Source: Tsukamurella sp. 8F
Lineage (GTDB): Bacteria > Actinomycetota > Actinomycetes > Mycobacteriales > Mycobacteriaceae
Length of the DNA stretch: 64,000 bases
Direction: 5' to 3'
Assembly (NCBI RefSeq): GCF_029167375.1
Contig: NZ_JARFTP010000019.1
Span: forward strand, 1-64,000
Translations under genes and position numbers: made by a program
The notes under the pieces: generated by a model
What the model was told of the DNA's origin: nothing
The model's database searches: none
What the model saw: the letters and a program-made list of their open reading frames with translations, nothing else
In this document: positions 42,717 through 50,794 of the stretch, in pieces
Numbering within the stretch: the stretch's first letter is position 1
Layout of the letters: every line of letters starts with the position of its first letter

Positions 42717-43031
42717 CTAGTGCGCCAGCTTCAACCCGATCACGCCGGCGACGATCGCCGCGATGCACAGGCCCTTGATCAGTGTGGCGGACTCTGCTCC
42801 CGTCGCCATCGCGTAGACGACGGTGAGCGCCGCACCGATGCCGACCCACACGGCATACGACGTGCCCACCGGAAGTGTGCGCATCGCGTATGCGAGCCCG
42901 GCCATGCTCAAGGCGAGGGCCACCGCGAACGACGCCGTCGGGCCTATGCGGGAGAAGCCTTCCGAGCGACTCAGCGCCGTCGCCCACACGGCTTCGAGGC
43001 AGCCCGACAGAACCAGAACGACCCACGCCAT
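42717..43031 (-). CDS. gdx: Guanidinium exporter Gdx (SugE-type SMR protein)
   Basis: 104-aa four-helix SMR protein with the central Glu13 in GCLEAVWATALSRSEGFSR, and TLPVGTSYAVWVGIGAALTV in helix 3. The WA-x-x-L-x-x-S-x-GF-R pattern is that of the Gdx/SugE branch, which exports guanidinium in exchange for protons, rather than the drug-exporting EmrE branch. A guanidine-III riboswitch stands directly upstream, which fixes the function well. AGGAGG precedes ATG 43031. Confidence 0.92.
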   Translation of the reverse strand: MAWVVLVLSGCLEAVWATALSRSEGFSRIGPTASFAVALALSMAGLAYAMRTLPVGTSYAVWVGIGAALTVVYAMATGAESATLIKGLCIAAIVAGVIGLKLAH

Positions 43032-43050
43032 GACGTGCCCTCCTCGTGAA

Positions 43051-43093
43051 GCAACCGTCTTGTCGTGGGCCGGGTACGGTGCGCCTCGTCCGG
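43051..43093 (-). ncRNA. Guanidine-III riboswitch (ykkC-III)
   Basis: The minus strand reads CCGGACGAGGCGCACCGTAC from 43093, then CCGG and ACGACAAGACGGTTGC to 43051. This keeps the conserved CCGGACGAGG, GCGCCGUACCCGG-like and ACAAGACGG blocks of the guanidine-III pseudoknot. It ends 20 bases before the gdx start, and the 3' strand of the pseudoknot is close to the ribosome site, as expected for translational control by guanidine. Confidence 0.92.
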
Positions 43094-43120
43094 TGGCCGG
43101 TCGGGCCGTCCGTGACGGTA

Positions 43121-43462
43121 TCAGCCGTGGTGCGCGCGTTTCCGGTCGGCCGAACGCGAGACCGCCTGGCGGTGCCCCCTCGAGTGACCGGCGGCACGGC
43201 GCCGGCGGGTGAGCCGGGCGAGCACTGTGCGGCGGGGCATCTCGACGACGTCCCCGACGGCGTCGATGCCGCGCAGGGCGCCTTCGGTGTGCGGGCGCCG
43301 ACGGGCGAGCAGAGCATCGGGTTCCAGGAGGGCGATATCGCCGTCCTCGAAACGAACACGGACGGCGCCGTCGGTGTGGCGTCCGAGGACGGTCGCGTTC
43401 CAGACGCGTGCCGGGCCCTCGGCCATGACTTTCTCACCCACCAGAAACAGCTCTCCGCGCAT
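43121..43462 (-). CDS. Small hypothetical protein
   Basis: 113-aa basic protein. The first 60 residues (MRGELFLVGEKVMAEGPARV, then WNATVLGRHTDGAVRVRFED) look like a small beta barrel of KOW/Tudor type; the last 35 residues are Arg/His-rich. ATG 43462 is one option, a GTG two codons earlier another. It runs toward the riboswitch. Unknown function. Confidence 0.55.
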   Translation of the reverse strand: MRGELFLVGEKVMAEGPARVWNATVLGRHTDGAVRVRFEDGDIALLEPDALLARRRPHTEGALRGIDAVGDVVEMPRRTVLARLTRRRRAAGHSRGHRQAVSRSADRKRAHHG

Positions 43463-43706
43463 ATTCACGAACTGTAATCCGATCGATGCGGCTCCGAAAT
43501 CTCGCGAGCGGGCTTTGTGATGTGATCTCCCCCTCCCTGCCACGGTGAACGCCCCTATCGTTCGCTTTCAGAAGGTATCCGTTATCGCGGATTGTCGGGG
43601 CTATAAAGGGGCCGGAAGAGGGATGGGCGGCCGGCGCTCGATAGCGCGCCTGCGGCGACCGATGGTGGCAGGATCTGGATCGGGGCCGATAAGCCAGGGA
43701 GGGACA

Positions 43707-44483
43707 GTGGAGACCGAGCATCGTGTCGAGCGCTGGACCGACCACGTCGAGATCCTCCTGATGGTCGCGTCGCTGGTCTTCCTGGTGGCCTACGCATGGC
43801 CCATCGTGAACCCGCGGATATCTCATGACTGGCACGAGGTCTGCGACGCAGTCACGTGGGCGGTATGGGCGGCGTTCGGCGTGGACTACGTCGTGCGGCT
43901 CGCACTCAGCAGCGATCGACTGAAGTTTCTGCGCGGCAACGTCTTCGACCTGATCGTGCTGATCCTGCCCCTTGCGCGCCCGTTGCGCCTGCTGCGCGTG
44001 GTGGGTCTGCTGTCGGTGGTGCACCGGCTCGGGGCGCCGACCCTGCGCGGGCGGGTCATCTCGTATGCCGTCGGCGGCGCAGTGATGCTGCTGATCGTGT
44101 CGTCGCTCGCGATCACCGAGGCGGAGCGTGGGCGTCCAGGATCGACGATCGGCAGCGTTGGCGACGGGCTGTGGTGGGCGATCACCACGATGACCACCGT
44201 GGGTTACGGCGACCGGGTTCCGGTCACGATCGAGGGCAGATGCATCGCCGCCGGCCTGATGCTCGGTGGCGTGGCGCTGTTGGGCGTGCTGACCGGTACG
44301 TTCGCGTCCTGGCTGGTAGCCGAGGTCGAGTCGACGTCCGACAACCAGGACGAGACGCGGGCCACGGTGCGCGCGCTGGCCGACGAGGTCCGCGCCCTTC
44401 GCAACGAGGTCACGGCCCTCCGAGACGACCTCGGTGTCCGCGGCGCGTCCCACACGGGACCGGCAACGGGGCGGGATCCGTGA
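43707..44483 (+). CDS. Voltage-gated-type potassium channel
   Basis: 258-aa six-helix channel: S1-S3 (HVEILLMVASLVFLVAYAW onward), an S4-like segment with regularly spaced Arg (LPLARPLRLLRVVGLLSVVH), the pore helix and the selectivity filter TTMTTVGYGDRVP, then S6 (GLMLGGVALLGVLTGTFASW). A C-terminal coiled coil (RATVRALADEVRALRNEVTA) likely holds the tetramer. GGGAGGGAC precedes GTG 43707. A TATAAA at 43602-43607 may be its -10 box. 245 bases upstream contain no gene. Confidence 0.9.
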   Translation: METEHRVERWTDHVEILLMVASLVFLVAYAWPIVNPRISHDWHEVCDAVTWAVWAAFGVDYVVRLALSSDRLKFLRGNVFDLIVLILPLARPLRLLRVVGLLSVVHRLGAPTLRGRVISYAVGGAVMLLIVSSLAITEAERGRPGSTIGSVGDGLWWAITTMTTVGYGDRVPVTIEGRCIAAGLMLGGVALLGVLTGTFASWLVAEVESTSDNQDETRATVRALADEVRALRNEVTALRDDLGVRGASHTGPATGRDP

Positions 44484-44568
44484 CCCGTGTGGTGAAGCGC
44501 CGAGATTCGGGTGATTCGTCTTCGAACGTCACGTTGACGTGCTATATCGGCTCGTTCCATGTTTCATA

Positions 44569-45471
44569 GTGAACGTGTTCCCGATTTTCAATGTCGTAGG
44601 TCTGTTCCTCGTGGCCATGCTCGCCCCGATGCCGAACCCGACCTCCGAGCCGGCGCCGGTCGCGGCCCCACCCACGACGAGTGCGGCGCCCACCACTGAG
44701 AGCTCGACGCCGACCAAGGCGCGCCCCACCCGGCGTGCTGCACCCACTCGCGCCGTCGTGCGCCCCGTCCACACCTCGTCGCTCGAGGCGAGCTTCGCGT
44801 CGGTACGTAGGGCCGCAGGCGCCCCCGTGGGCGTGGCGTTCGTAGCGGGCGGTGGTACCAAGGCGAGGGTCCTCGGTGACGATGTCGGTGGCGACGCCTA
44901 CTCGACCATCAAGGTTCCGATCGCCGTCACGGTGCAGCGCAAGTACGGGGACGACCTGCCGTCGGATCTCCGATCCGATATGTCGGACGCGATCGTGCAT
45001 TCCGACAACGACGCCGCGGACGAGCTCTGGGCCGACCTCGGCAGGGGATACCATGCTTCCGCGGCGGTCCGTGAAGTGCTGCGAGCCGGGAACGACGACA
45101 CGACCGTGCCGGACCCGCTCAACGGTTGGGGCGCCACCGACTGGACCGACGCCGACCAGGCTGTCTTCGCGGCGAACCTGGCCTGCATCCGCGGCGCGGG
45201 ACCGGTCCTGTCGCTGATGCGGCAGACCGACGACACGCAGCGGTGGGGTGTGGCCGACCTCGACGGTGTCGCCGTCAAAGGCGGTTGGAGCCCCGGTGAC
45301 GACGGCGGCTACGTCGTGCGCCAGCTGGCGGTGGTGAAGACCCCCAAGGGGCAGACGGGTATCGCGATGAGTACCCGGGCTCGCACCATGGACGCGGGCA
45401 CCGCCGTGCTCGACCGCGTCGGTGCGTGGCTGAGGACCAATCTGACCAGGCTGCCCAGCGGGCACTGCTGA
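44569..45471 (+). CDS. Exported penicillin-binding-like serine hydrolase (paralogue 1)
   Basis: 300-aa protein with an N-terminal hydrophobic signal (FPIFNVVGLFLVAMLAPMP), a Pro/Thr linker and a class-A beta-lactamase-like domain. The active-site triads are STIK (in DAYSTIKVPIAVTV), SDN (IVHSDNDAADELW) and KGG (VAVKGGWSP). The Glu-x-x-Leu-Asn motif of true class-A lactamases is not seen (VPDPLNGWG at that place), so a carboxypeptidase/PBP-like role is more likely. Two cysteines (LACI and the C-terminal SGHC) could form a disulphide. Two paralogues lie at 50795-52499. Confidence 0.8.
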   Translation: MNVFPIFNVVGLFLVAMLAPMPNPTSEPAPVAAPPTTSAAPTTESSTPTKARPTRRAAPTRAVVRPVHTSSLEASFASVRRAAGAPVGVAFVAGGGTKARVLGDDVGGDAYSTIKVPIAVTVQRKYGDDLPSDLRSDMSDAIVHSDNDAADELWADLGRGYHASAAVREVLRAGNDDTTVPDPLNGWGATDWTDADQAVFAANLACIRGAGPVLSLMRQTDDTQRWGVADLDGVAVKGGWSPGDDGGYVVRQLAVVKTPKGQTGIAMSTRARTMDAGTAVLDRVGAWLRTNLTRLPSGHC

Positions 45472-45502
45472 CAGGCCCGGCCGCGTGTGGCACGGTCGAG
45501 CC

Positions 45503-46459
45503 ATGACGCTCCTGTGGGACCAGCACACGTGCCTGGCTCTGGACCTGGACGCAGACGTCGCCGAGTTGGAGCGATATGCGCCGCTCGAGCGCGGCTTCGT
45601 ATCGGTGAACGTGGGGTACTCGCCGCATTCGTACGAGTTCTCGATGGCGTTGCTGCGGGAGTTCCGCGAACGGGTCACGCGCACACCGTCGCTGGCGCTC
45701 GCCAGCACCGTTGCGGACATCGAGGCGGTCACAGCGACGGGGTGTATGGCGGTCGCGTTCGATCTCGAGGACTCCGGGCCGCTCGGCGGCCGCCTGGACG
45801 CGGTCAAGGAGTACTTCGACCTCGGGGTCCGCACGATGCTGCCGTCCTACAACCATGCGAACGCCGCCGGTTCCGGCTGCCTCGACGCCGACGACGGTGG
45901 GCTTACCCGGTGGGGCCGCGAGCTGGTGGCCGAGATGAACCGCGTGGGGATGGTGCCCGACGGGTCGCACTGCAGCATTCGCACGGGTCTGGGGCTGTGC
46001 GAGAGCTCGACGCGGCCCGTCGTGTACAGCCACTCGTGTATGCGTGCCGTGTGGGATCACCCGCGCAACATCACCGACGACCAGGCTCGGGCGTGCGCCG
46101 AGACAGGGGGAGTCGTCGGGATCACCGGCGTCGGGATCTTCCTGGGTCCCAACACGCCGACCCTCGAGGCGATGACGCGGCACATCGAGTACGCGGTAGA
46201 GCTCGTCGGCGTCGACCACGTCGGAGTCAGCAGCGACTTCTCGTTCGACCACGAGGAGTTCGTCCGGACGATCCTCGCGAGTCCCGAGCTGTACGACGAG
46301 TCCTACACGCGTTGGGGGCCGATCCAGTGGATGCCGCCGGAGGTGTTCGTGACGCTCGGCACCCACCTCGCCGGGCAGGGCTGGGACGACGCGGCGATCA
46401 CCGCCGTTCTGGGCGGGAACTTTCTGCGCGTGGCGCGCGAATCCTGGTCCGCAGCCTGA
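45503..46459 (+). CDS. Membrane-dipeptidase-like (M19) metallohydrolase
   Basis: 318-aa TIM-barrel protein of the renal-dipeptidase family. Metal ligands seen are Asp/His in LWDQHTCLALDL, Glu in AFDLEDSGPLGG, His in VYSHSCMRAVW and Asp in VGVSSDFSFDH; LPSYNHANAAGSG and VPDGSHCSIRT are the following loops. The first motif differs from the usual DGHND. No signal peptide, so it is cytosolic. ATG 45503 is 31 bases behind the serine-hydrolase stop. Confidence 0.88.
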   Translation: MTLLWDQHTCLALDLDADVAELERYAPLERGFVSVNVGYSPHSYEFSMALLREFRERVTRTPSLALASTVADIEAVTATGCMAVAFDLEDSGPLGGRLDAVKEYFDLGVRTMLPSYNHANAAGSGCLDADDGGLTRWGRELVAEMNRVGMVPDGSHCSIRTGLGLCESSTRPVVYSHSCMRAVWDHPRNITDDQARACAETGGVVGITGVGIFLGPNTPTLEAMTRHIEYAVELVGVDHVGVSSDFSFDHEEFVRTILASPELYDESYTRWGPIQWMPPEVFVTLGTHLAGQGWDDAAITAVLGGNFLRVARESWSAA

Positions 46460-46463
46460 TATC

Positions 46464-47864
46464 TCACCGCAGCGCTGCGCCCAGGATCTCCGCAGCGCGC
46501 CCGAGCTGGGACGGTTCGGCCGCCGCGTAGTTCATCCGTACGTACCGGCCTGCGGGCTCCGCGGGAAACCATTCGCCGCCGTCGCCGACCGTGAGGCCAT
46601 CGGCCCGGCACCGCGCCACGACGTCGGCGACCACGGCGTCGTCGGGCAGGCGGACCCACGCGTTGAGACCGCCGCGCGGCACGGCCTCGACGCGCGCCTG
46701 CGGTGCGTGCCGGACCAGCGCTTCGAGTAGCAGATCCCGCCGGCCCCGGAGTTGCTCGGTGACACGGCGCAGGTGCGTGCGCCACGCGGGCTGCGTCACG
46801 ACGTCGAGCGCCACCGTCTGCAGGATCCCACTCACATACAGCGCCTCGGCCCCGTGATCGGCCAGGATGCGATCGCGCGCGGGGCCGCGGGCGACGAGGC
46901 CGGCGACGCGCGTAGCGGGCGCCACCGACTTCGTGAGCGAGCGCAGGTAGACGACGTGGCCGGCGTCGTCGCGGGAGGCGAGTGGCTGCGGCGCGGCGTC
47001 GATCGCGAAGTCGTGCGCCCAGTCGTCCTCGATCAGGAACGCGCCTGCCGCGCGGACCGCGTCGAGCACGGCATCCGCGCGGTCGCGCGGCCACAGCCAC
47101 CCGGTCGCATTCGCGAACGTGGGCTGAGCATAGAAGACGCGGGCGCCGGTGCGGCCGAGCGACTCCGCGACGGCCTCGGGGGAAGGGCCCGCGGGGCCGC
47201 TCGGCACCGGCACCACCTGCACGCCCGCCTGCCTGGCGGCGAGCATCGCGCCCCAATACGTGGGCGACTCGACGAGTATCGGGCGCCCCGCGCCGGCGAG
47301 CGCACGGAACGCTGTGACAAGGCCGCTCTGGCTGCCGGGGATCACGACGACATCGCTGGGCGATACCGGGGCGACCCCGTCCGGAGTGGCGCCGGCCAGC
47401 TCTGTTGCGAACCAGGACTGCAGGTCGGGCAGCCCCGCGACCGGCGGCCGGCCCATCAGGTTCTCGGCGCGCGTTGCCCGCGCGAAGGCGGCGCGCACCA
47501 GCTTCTCGGGGAGCAGCTCCCGGCACGGATAACCCGAGTGCATCCCTATGACGGAGTTCGGGATCGTCTCGAGTGACGTGGGGCCATGTCCGTCGCGGAA
47601 GCCTGCCGTTCCGAGAGCGGTTGTCTGCCAGCCGAAGTCGACGGTGCGTGGCGTGCGTATCGCAAGGGTGAAGGTCCCCACGCCGGGTCGGGACTCCACC
47701 AGTCCTTGCGCGGCGAGGGCGTGCAGCGCCTTCTGGACGGTAGCGGGACCGGCGCGGTGGCGCTGCCGCAGCTCCCGCGACGATGGCAACCGGGTACCTG
47801 GCGGCACGCTGGCGATCCAGCGGCGTAGGTCCGCCACGATCCGGGTACTGCTATCGTCGGACAT
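46464..47864 (-). CDS. MocR-type GntR/aminotransferase regulator
   Basis: 466-aa fusion of a GntR winged helix (DLRRWIASVPPGTRLPSSRE, then LRQRHRAGPATVQKALHALA and AQGLVESRPGVGTF) with a class-I aminotransferase fold. The PLP Lys is in LRSLTKSVAPATRVAGLV; other landmarks are VVIPGSQSGLVTAFRALAG and FLIEDDWAHDF. MocR proteins regulate neighbouring genes in response to PLP or amino-compounds. The start ATG overlaps the start of the divergent transporter gene. Confidence 0.9.
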   Translation of the reverse strand: MSDDSSTRIVADLRRWIASVPPGTRLPSSRELRQRHRAGPATVQKALHALAAQGLVESRPGVGTFTLAIRTPRTVDFGWQTTALGTAGFRDGHGPTSLETIPNSVIGMHSGYPCRELLPEKLVRAAFARATRAENLMGRPPVAGLPDLQSWFATELAGATPDGVAPVSPSDVVVIPGSQSGLVTAFRALAGAGRPILVESPTYWGAMLAARQAGVQVVPVPSGPAGPSPEAVAESLGRTGARVFYAQPTFANATGWLWPRDRADAVLDAVRAAGAFLIEDDWAHDFAIDAAPQPLASRDDAGHVVYLRSLTKSVAPATRVAGLVARGPARDRILADHGAEALYVSGILQTVALDVVTQPAWRTHLRRVTEQLRGRRDLLLEALVRHAPQARVEAVPRGGLNAWVRLPDDAVVADVVARCRADGLTVGDGGEWFPAEPAGRYVRMNYAAAEPSQLGRAAEILGAALR

Positions 47865-47910
47865 GAAGCATGATGATAGCGCTATCGAAAGCGCGCCAAG
47901 TCCGCTATCG
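47850..47910. promoter_or_regulatory. MocR operator candidates around overlapping divergent starts
   Basis: GCTATCG occurs as direct repeats at 47850-47856, 47881-47887 and 47904-47910 (spacings 31 and 23 bp, close to whole helical turns), and GATAGCGCTATC (47875-47886) is a perfect palindrome. MocR regulators usually bind direct repeats. The repeats cover both start codons. Confidence 0.6.
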
Positions 47911-48837
47911 ACAGGGGTCGGCTGGGGATTCGTCGGTGTCGTGGCCTTCTCCTTGACCGTTCCCCTGACCCGCGTCGCTGTGGGCGGCGGGTCGGACGCC
48001 ATGCCGGTGTTGTTCGTGGGTGCGGGCCGTGCGGTGGTCGCCGCGGTGCTCGCGACGCTGGCATTGTCCGTCACCCGGCAGCGGTTCCCGCGCGGGTACC
48101 AGTGGTCGCGCGTCGCGGTGGTCGCCTGCGGGGTCGTTCTCGGGTTTCCGTTGCTGACCTCGGTGGCTCTGCGAACGCTGCCCGCGAGCCACGGTGCAGT
48201 CGTCATCGGCCTGCTGCCCGCGGTGACCGCCGTGTGTGCCGTGCTGCGCGTCGGGGAGCGGCCGGGCCGGCTGTTCTGGGCGGCCGCCCTCGGCGGCGCG
48301 TGTGCGGCAGTCGCCTTCACGGTGGTCCAGGGCGGCTTCGGGGGAGTGGGCGCCGCCGATCTGCTGCTGTTCGGTGCCGTGCTCGCGGCCGCGATCGGCT
48401 ACGCCGAGGGCGGACTGCTCGCCCGTGAGCTGGGCGCCTGGCAGACCGTCTCATGGGCGCTCGTGCTGTCGGCGCCCGTCATGTCGGTGCTCACCTGGCT
48501 GTCGGTCGACGGACAGATGCCGCATGTGGGCGTCGCGGCCTGGTCCGCCTTCGCCTACCTGGGAGTCGTCAGCATGTTCCTCGGGTTCTTCGCCTGGTAC
48601 CGAGGGCTCGCGATCGGCCCTATGGCGCGCGTCAGTCAGGTTCAGCTGGTGCAGCCCGTGTTGACGATCGGCTGGGCGATGGTGCTACTCGGGGAGCGGA
48701 TCACGTGGCAGACGGCACTCGGCGGCGGCGCCGTGGTGTCGTGTGCGCTGCTTGCAGTTCGGACCAGGGCCGGAAGAATAAGGCTTTTCCGGGCAAATCG
48801 TCCGCAATTCGAGGCGCCGACAAGAATGTCCGGGTGA
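47863..48837 (+). CDS. EamA/DMT-family transporter
   Basis: 324-aa ten-helix drug/metabolite transporter. The two EamA halves are GVGWGFVGVVAFSLTVPLTR ... and LLLFGAVLAAAIGYAEGGLL; each ends in a helix with a conserved Pro/Gly (LPASHGAVVIGLLPAVTAV and ARVSQVQLVQPVLTIGWAMV). Substrates are usually amino acids or metabolites exported from the cell. It is divergent from the MocR gene, its probable regulator. The ATG at 47863 shares bases with the MocR start, so a later start cannot be excluded. Confidence 0.88.
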   Translation: MKHDDSAIESAPSPLSTGVGWGFVGVVAFSLTVPLTRVAVGGGSDAMPVLFVGAGRAVVAAVLATLALSVTRQRFPRGYQWSRVAVVACGVVLGFPLLTSVALRTLPASHGAVVIGLLPAVTAVCAVLRVGERPGRLFWAAALGGACAAVAFTVVQGGFGGVGAADLLLFGAVLAAAIGYAEGGLLARELGAWQTVSWALVLSAPVMSVLTWLSVDGQMPHVGVAAWSAFAYLGVVSMFLGFFAWYRGLAIGPMARVSQVQLVQPVLTIGWAMVLLGERITWQTALGGGAVVSCALLAVRTRAGRIRLFRANRPQFEAPTRMSG

Positions 48838-48856
48838 CGCAGTCTACCGTTTGATC

Positions 48857-49198
48857 ATGTACCTCGACAGGATCGTGGCCTCCGGCGTGTTGGACGCCGA
48901 CCGCGCGGATCTGTTGCGGTGGGAGACCACGAGGTACTCGTCGCGCATATATGTGGTGGTCGGTCGCCGCCGGATCCTGGCTCAGAACCTGCCCATGTGT
49001 TGGGAGGATCTGGCGATCGGACCGGGGACCCCCGTCGGAATCGAGGTGTCGAGCGGCGTTCGCAATCTGCTCGACGACGAGCAGCGCGCGGTCGCCGGCT
49101 TCGCGAATCGCTTCCAGGAACTGCTGATTCCGGTGCCGCCGCGGCCGCCGATGCGCACGCACTTCTGGCGGCGTACGCGGCGCAGGGTCGACGCCTGA
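48857..49198 (+). CDS. Hypothetical protein
   Basis: 113-aa protein (MYLDRIVASGVLDADRADLL, then RWETTRYSSRIYVVVGRRRI) with a basic, Arg-rich end (HFWRRTRRRVD). No motif I know; no membrane helix. ATG 48857 lies 19 bases after the transporter stop. Confidence 0.6.
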   Translation: MYLDRIVASGVLDADRADLLRWETTRYSSRIYVVVGRRRILAQNLPMCWEDLAIGPGTPVGIEVSSGVRNLLDDEQRAVAGFANRFQELLIPVPPRPPMRTHFWRRTRRRVDA

Positions 49199-49205
49199 TA
49201 AGAAG

Positions 49206-49538
49206 TCACAGGCGGTCGACGATTCTCACGACCTTGTCGAGGAACGCCTGCTCGCCGAACGTGTTGAGCTTGAACATGACCGCCTGACTGCCGCCCGAGG
49301 TTATCGCCGACAGGTAGAGGTCGTCCGCCGACGCCAGGAGCGTCAGCGTCAGGCTCAACCGGTTGCTGCCGCTGAAGCTGTAGCGCTCATACACCCGTAC
49401 GGCGCAGCGGACTCCGCCGACCGTGATGTCGCTGCCGTCCTCGTAGCTTGCCGACGCGCTGCCCGACAGCACCCCCTGGTGAACCGTATCGAGCACGTGC
49501 GTGAAGTCTCCCCGCAACTGCTTCTAGTACTTCGCCAT
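49206..49538 (-). pseudogene. DUF6054-like gene with in-frame TAG at codon 5
   Basis: The body (GSASASYEDGSDITVGG, RCAVRVYERYSFSGSNRLSL and LSAITSGGSQAVMFKLNTFG) is that of DUF6054 proteins, whose N-terminus usually reads MAKY followed by a charged residue. Here ATG 49538, with GAGGGGAA upstream, gives M-A-K-Y-stop-K-Q-L-R-G-D-F: TAG at 49524-49526 stops the frame at codon 5. A TTG at 49517 could restart translation and give 103 aa. A single G-to-T change from GAG would explain it. Either a recent nonsense mutation, a sequencing error, or low-level re-initiation. Confidence 0.65.
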
Positions 49539-49593
49539 CACAGTTCCCCTCGTCCCGTGGGTGACGCTACCCGAACGGGGCGCGCGACGACCT

Positions 49594-50058
49594 TCAGCCG
49601 ATGAATCCCCGGGACAGGTACTCGTTCAACTGCATCACCGACGTCCGCATGCCCTCGGTGTGATCCTCCTGGCTGATACCGGGCGGCACGTCGCGGGCGG
49701 TCACCGTGAGGCGCGTGCGGTCGCCGTCGGGCTCGAGTTCCCACGTCATCGTCATCGTCCCGGCGTACTCGGGGTCGTCCGACTCGAATTCGCTCGCCCA
49801 CGTGATCCTCGCTCCGTCGACGGCTTCCGTGATCGTCACGTCTACGACGTCTCGTCCTCCGCCCGCCTTGCCGCGTTCGGCGGGATCGGTGTAGGCGAGG
49901 ATCATCCGGAACCCCTGACCGGCTGCGAACCGCTCGAACCGCCCCTTCATCCCGGCGGGCGGGAGCCAGAGGGCGAGCTCCGATGCATGCGTCAGCGCGG
50001 CGTAGACCCGCGCAGGACCCGCATCGATCGGGGACGAGAATCTGTGCGTGCGGGACAT
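49594..50058 (-). CDS. SRPBCC/AHSA1-type protein
   Basis: 154-aa START-fold protein: HRFSSPIDAGPARVYAALTH, ELALWLPPAGMKGRFERFAA, then ITWASEFESDDPEYAGTMTM and a C-terminal GISQEDHTEGMRTSVMQLNE helix that closes the cavity. Ligand unknown. ATG 50058 is 5 bases behind the stop of the next gene upstream, so the two are cotranscribed. Confidence 0.85.
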   Translation of the reverse strand: MSRTHRFSSPIDAGPARVYAALTHASELALWLPPAGMKGRFERFAAGQGFRMILAYTDPAERGKAGGGRDVVDVTITEAVDGARITWASEFESDDPEYAGTMTMTWELEPDGDRTRLTVTARDVPPGISQEDHTEGMRTSVMQLNEYLSRGFIG

Positions 50059-50063
50059 GGGCG

Positions 50064-50627
50064 TCAGGCCGGAGTCCAGCTCGGGTCCCGGCCGATCAGG
50101 CCGATGAGTCTGTCGACCTCGCCGGCATCGGGCGGCACAGGCACCTCCGCTTCGCCGAACTGGCCGGACTGCCGCAGGGCGTCGCCCATCGACTGCAGCC
50201 CCGTCCGCAGGGCAGCGGAGTATGCGGGATCGAGTTCCGGGTCGACGCCCTGCGATCGCGCGAGGTCCCACGTGTGCATGAAGACGTCGGCCGTGTACAT
50301 GTTGTCGACCGCCGCCGAGAGCGGCATGTCGCCGACCATCGGGTGGGAGAACGGTGTGTCGGGTCCCACCAACAAACCGTGGATCTTCTGGGTCAGGTCC
50401 CGGAACCGTTCCGAATGCGTATCCCCCGTGACGGTGGCGAGGACGACCCCACCGCCCTCTAGGAAGCCGGGGACCCATGACACCAGGTGCTCGACCACAT
50501 CGCCGGCCTTCCACTCGGCGACGGGTGTCTGCGCGTCCCAGTCCGTCACCGCGTCGGCGACCTCCTGGAAGCGCCCGGCTACGGCGTAGTGGCGGTCGGC
50601 AGGGGAGAGCCGGGTCAGATCCGTCAT
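50064..50627 (-). CDS. TIGR03086-family (DinB-like) protein
   Basis: 187-aa four-helix protein of the mycothiol-dependent maleylpyruvate isomerase N-terminal/DinB-like fold. Metal-ligand His residues are expected in AGDVVEHLVSWVPGF, and in VFMHTWDLARSQGVD. Such actinobacterial proteins may act as thiol S-transferases with mycothiol. It is first in a two-gene unit with the SRPBCC gene. Confidence 0.85.
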   Translation of the reverse strand: MTDLTRLSPADRHYAVAGRFQEVADAVTDWDAQTPVAEWKAGDVVEHLVSWVPGFLEGGGVVLATVTGDTHSERFRDLTQKIHGLLVGPDTPFSHPMVGDMPLSAAVDNMYTADVFMHTWDLARSQGVDPELDPAYSAALRTGLQSMGDALRQSGQFGEAEVPVPPDAGEVDRLIGLIGRDPSWTPA

Positions 50628-50794
50628 CCCACGTGCGTACCACGTTCTGCGGGTCGCGTGTCACCGGAACGGACGGACGGGCCACCGGACAGGACTGCGC
50701 GGGGAGCAGCCGCGACGAACGATTCCGGGCTCGCGCCGCGCCGGATCGCCCCGTCATGTGTCGTCTGCGCCGGATTCATGGTTCATTTGTAGGC

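Noticed and set aside
46303-47526. 407-codon minus frame inside the MocR gene region
   Set aside because: Shadow frame of the MocR coding sequence, Arg/Gly/Ala-rich and without motifs.
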